Shown piece by piece: positions 38,454 to 39,483 of a stretch of DNA of 39,483 bases. The number at the start of each line of letters is the position of its first letter. Positions within the stretch are counted from its first letter, which is position 1. The notes under the pieces are model-generated. The model was not told where the DNA came from, searched no databases, and worked only from the letters and a program-made list of their open reading frames with translations. Source of the stretch: Actinacidiphila acidipaludis. Lineage in GTDB: Bacteria > Actinomycetota > Actinomycetes > Streptomycetales > Streptomycetaceae. The translations under genes were made by a program, and so were the position numbers. The stretch is taken from the NCBI RefSeq assembly GCF_019890725.1, contig NZ_JAINZZ010000067.1, forward strand, positions 1 to 39,483. Reading direction: 5' to 3'.

Positions 38454-39483
38454 CTAGGCGCCCGGGGTGCGGTGACCGGCCACCCGCAGGGTACGCGGGG
38501 CGACCCCCGCCGGCTCGGGCAGGCGCAGCGGGCCGCGGCCGGGGGTGATGCTGCCGAGCAGCGAGGCGCGGCGTGCGCCGGTGGCGGACGGCAGGGTGCC
38601 CGGCAGCCCGTGCACGGTGAGGAAGCCCAGCACGGCGAAGGCCAGCGCCTCCTTCGCGTCGGACGGCACCCCGAGGTCGTCGCTGGACAGCAGCCGGACG
38701 TCCGGGAGTTCCTCGGCGATCATGCGCATCATGACGGGATTGTGCGCGCCGCCGCCGGAGACGGCGAGTCGCGTGACGCCCTGGGCCCGGCAGGCGTCGG
38801 CGACCGTGACCGCGGTCAGCCGGGTCAGCGTGGCGAGCACGTCGTTCTGCTCGGGAGTGGGCACGTCGCCGAGCGCGGCCAGCAGGTACGGCAGGTGGAA
38901 CAGCTCCTTGCCGGTGCTCTTGGGCGCCGGCAGCCGGTAGTAGGGCTCGTCCAGGAGCCGGCGCAGCAGTGCGGGGGAGACGGTGCCGGCCGCGGCGCGG
39001 CGGCCCGACTCGTCGTACGCGGCGGCGCCCGCGGTGAAGTGCCGGACCGCGGCGTCCAGCAGGGCGTTGGCGGGCCCGGTGTCGAAGGCGACCGGGTCGG
39101 CGCCCGGCGCGACCACGGTGATGTTGGCGATGCCGCCCAGGTTGAGGGCCGCCGGGACACCGGGCAGCCCGCGCAGCAGCAGCGTGTCGGTCAGGCCGAC
39201 CAGCGGGGCGCCCTGCCCGCCCGCGGCCACGTCCCGGCTGCGCAGGTCGGAGACGACCGGCAGGCCGGTGGCCTCGGCGATCCAGGCGGGCTGCCCGAGT
39301 TGCAGGGTGCCGCGTACCACGCCGCCGGTCACCCAGTGGTGCATCGTCTGGCCGTGCGAGACGACGAGTTCGGCGCGGTCGCCGCACAGTTCGCGCTGGG
39401 CGAGCACGGCGGCGTCGGCGAACGCCTGCCCGATGCCGGTGTCCAGCGCGCAGACGGCCTCCGTCGACGTGGCCGAAGGGGGC
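38454..39483 (-). CDS. anmK: Anhydro-N-acetylmuramic acid kinase (5' end outside window)
   Basis: Cytoplasmic kinase that opens and phosphorylates 1,6-anhydroMurNAc, a cell-wall recycling intermediate, to MurNAc-6-phosphate. At least 343 residues are visible, most of the usual ~370-390. Motifs in order: VVSHGQTMHHW, DLRSRDVAAGGQGAPLV, ALNLGGIANITV, FDTGPANALLD, SGGGAHNPVMM. The upstream stretch to the window edge (TSTEAVCALDTGIGQAF, DAAVLAQ) is also coding; the GTG at 39407 is inside the gene and is not its start. It is followed by a D-lactate-dehydrogenase-type gene on the same strand. Confidence 0.95.
   Translation of the reverse strand, partial: PPSATSTEAVCALDTGIGQAFADAAVLAQRELCGDRAELVVSHGQTMHHWVTGGVVRGTLQLGQPAWIAEATGLPVVSDLRSRDVAAGGQGAPLVGLTDTLLLRGLPGVPAALNLGGIANITVVAPGADPVAFDTGPANALLDAAVRHFTAGAAAYDESGRRAAAGTVSPALLRRLLDEPYYRLPAPKSTGKELFHLPYLLAALGDVPTPEQNDVLATLTRLTAVTVADACRAQGVTRLAVSGGGAHNPVMMRMIAEELPDVRLLSSDDLGVPSDAKEALAFAVLGFLTVHGLPGTLPSATGARRASLLGSITPGRGPLRLPEPAGVAPRTLRVAGHRTPGA

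Noticed and set aside
35372..38548. 1058-codon plus-strand frame opposite the D-lactate-dehydrogenase-type gene.
   Set aside because: Same reason: antisense frame with biased composition and no motifs, opposite a well-supported gene.

Overview
The window looks like a chromosomal segment of a Streptomyces-type actinomycete. Base composition is very GC-rich, with third positions almost always G or C. GTG starts and 4-base start/stop overlaps are common. The gene families also fit: a mycothiol-dependent enzyme, a SigE-family sigma factor, a DUF1707 protein, MEDS/STAS/HATPase signalling proteins, and large secreted proteases with Tat or Sec signals. I see no tRNA, rRNA, CRISPR array, insertion sequence, prophage or replication origin.

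Layout. (1) 1-3977: a secreted S53 (sedolisin) protease with Kelch repeats; its 3' end lies outside the window. (2) 4247-14746: a divergon. To the left runs a tightly overlapped operon for an oligopeptide-type ABC importer (lipoprotein, two permeases, one fused double ATPase) ending in a ROK sugar kinase. To the right run a ROK repressor, an M81 (MlrC-type) metallopeptidase and CutC. (3) 14739-15712: an ArsR-like regulator and a DUF1707 membrane protein. (4) 15935-22457: a Tat-exported metallophosphoesterase with a LamG-like domain, a 13-bp degenerate tandem repeat, and a 1394-residue subtilase fused to an Asp-box propeller. A TrmB/LuxR-type regulator is divergent from the subtilase. (5) 23602-27165: an orphan gltD converging on htpG. 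(6) 27298-29637: a LysR regulator with a mycothiol-dependent isomerase, a tiny membrane protein, and the wreck of an ATPase regulator. (7) 29759-32878: a STAS protein, a six-TM membrane protein and a MEDS-STAS/MEDS-HATPase pair. (8) 32975-35336: a frameshifted small gene, and a SigE-family sigma factor with a membrane-anchored partner. (9) 35501-39483: an FAD/Fe-S D-lactate-dehydrogenase-type protein downstream of anmK (5' end of anmK outside the window).

How the parts may work together (inference). Two large exported proteases, a lipoprotein-dependent peptide importer and an intracellular peptidase suggest scavenging of extracellular peptides. A sugar kinase sits in the importer operon and a sugar-kinase-like (ROK) repressor controls it, which suggests the imported ligand carries a sugar: a glycopeptide or muropeptide is the simplest guess. 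The far right end carries a second cell-wall-recycling clue: anmK leads to MurNAc-6-phosphate, whose later cleavage releases D-lactate, and the next gene looks like a D-lactate oxidoreductase. The strongest candidates for something not yet described are the divergon at 4.2-14.7 kb, the MEDS pair at 31.1-32.9 kb, and the protease-propeller fusion at 18.3-22.5 kb.
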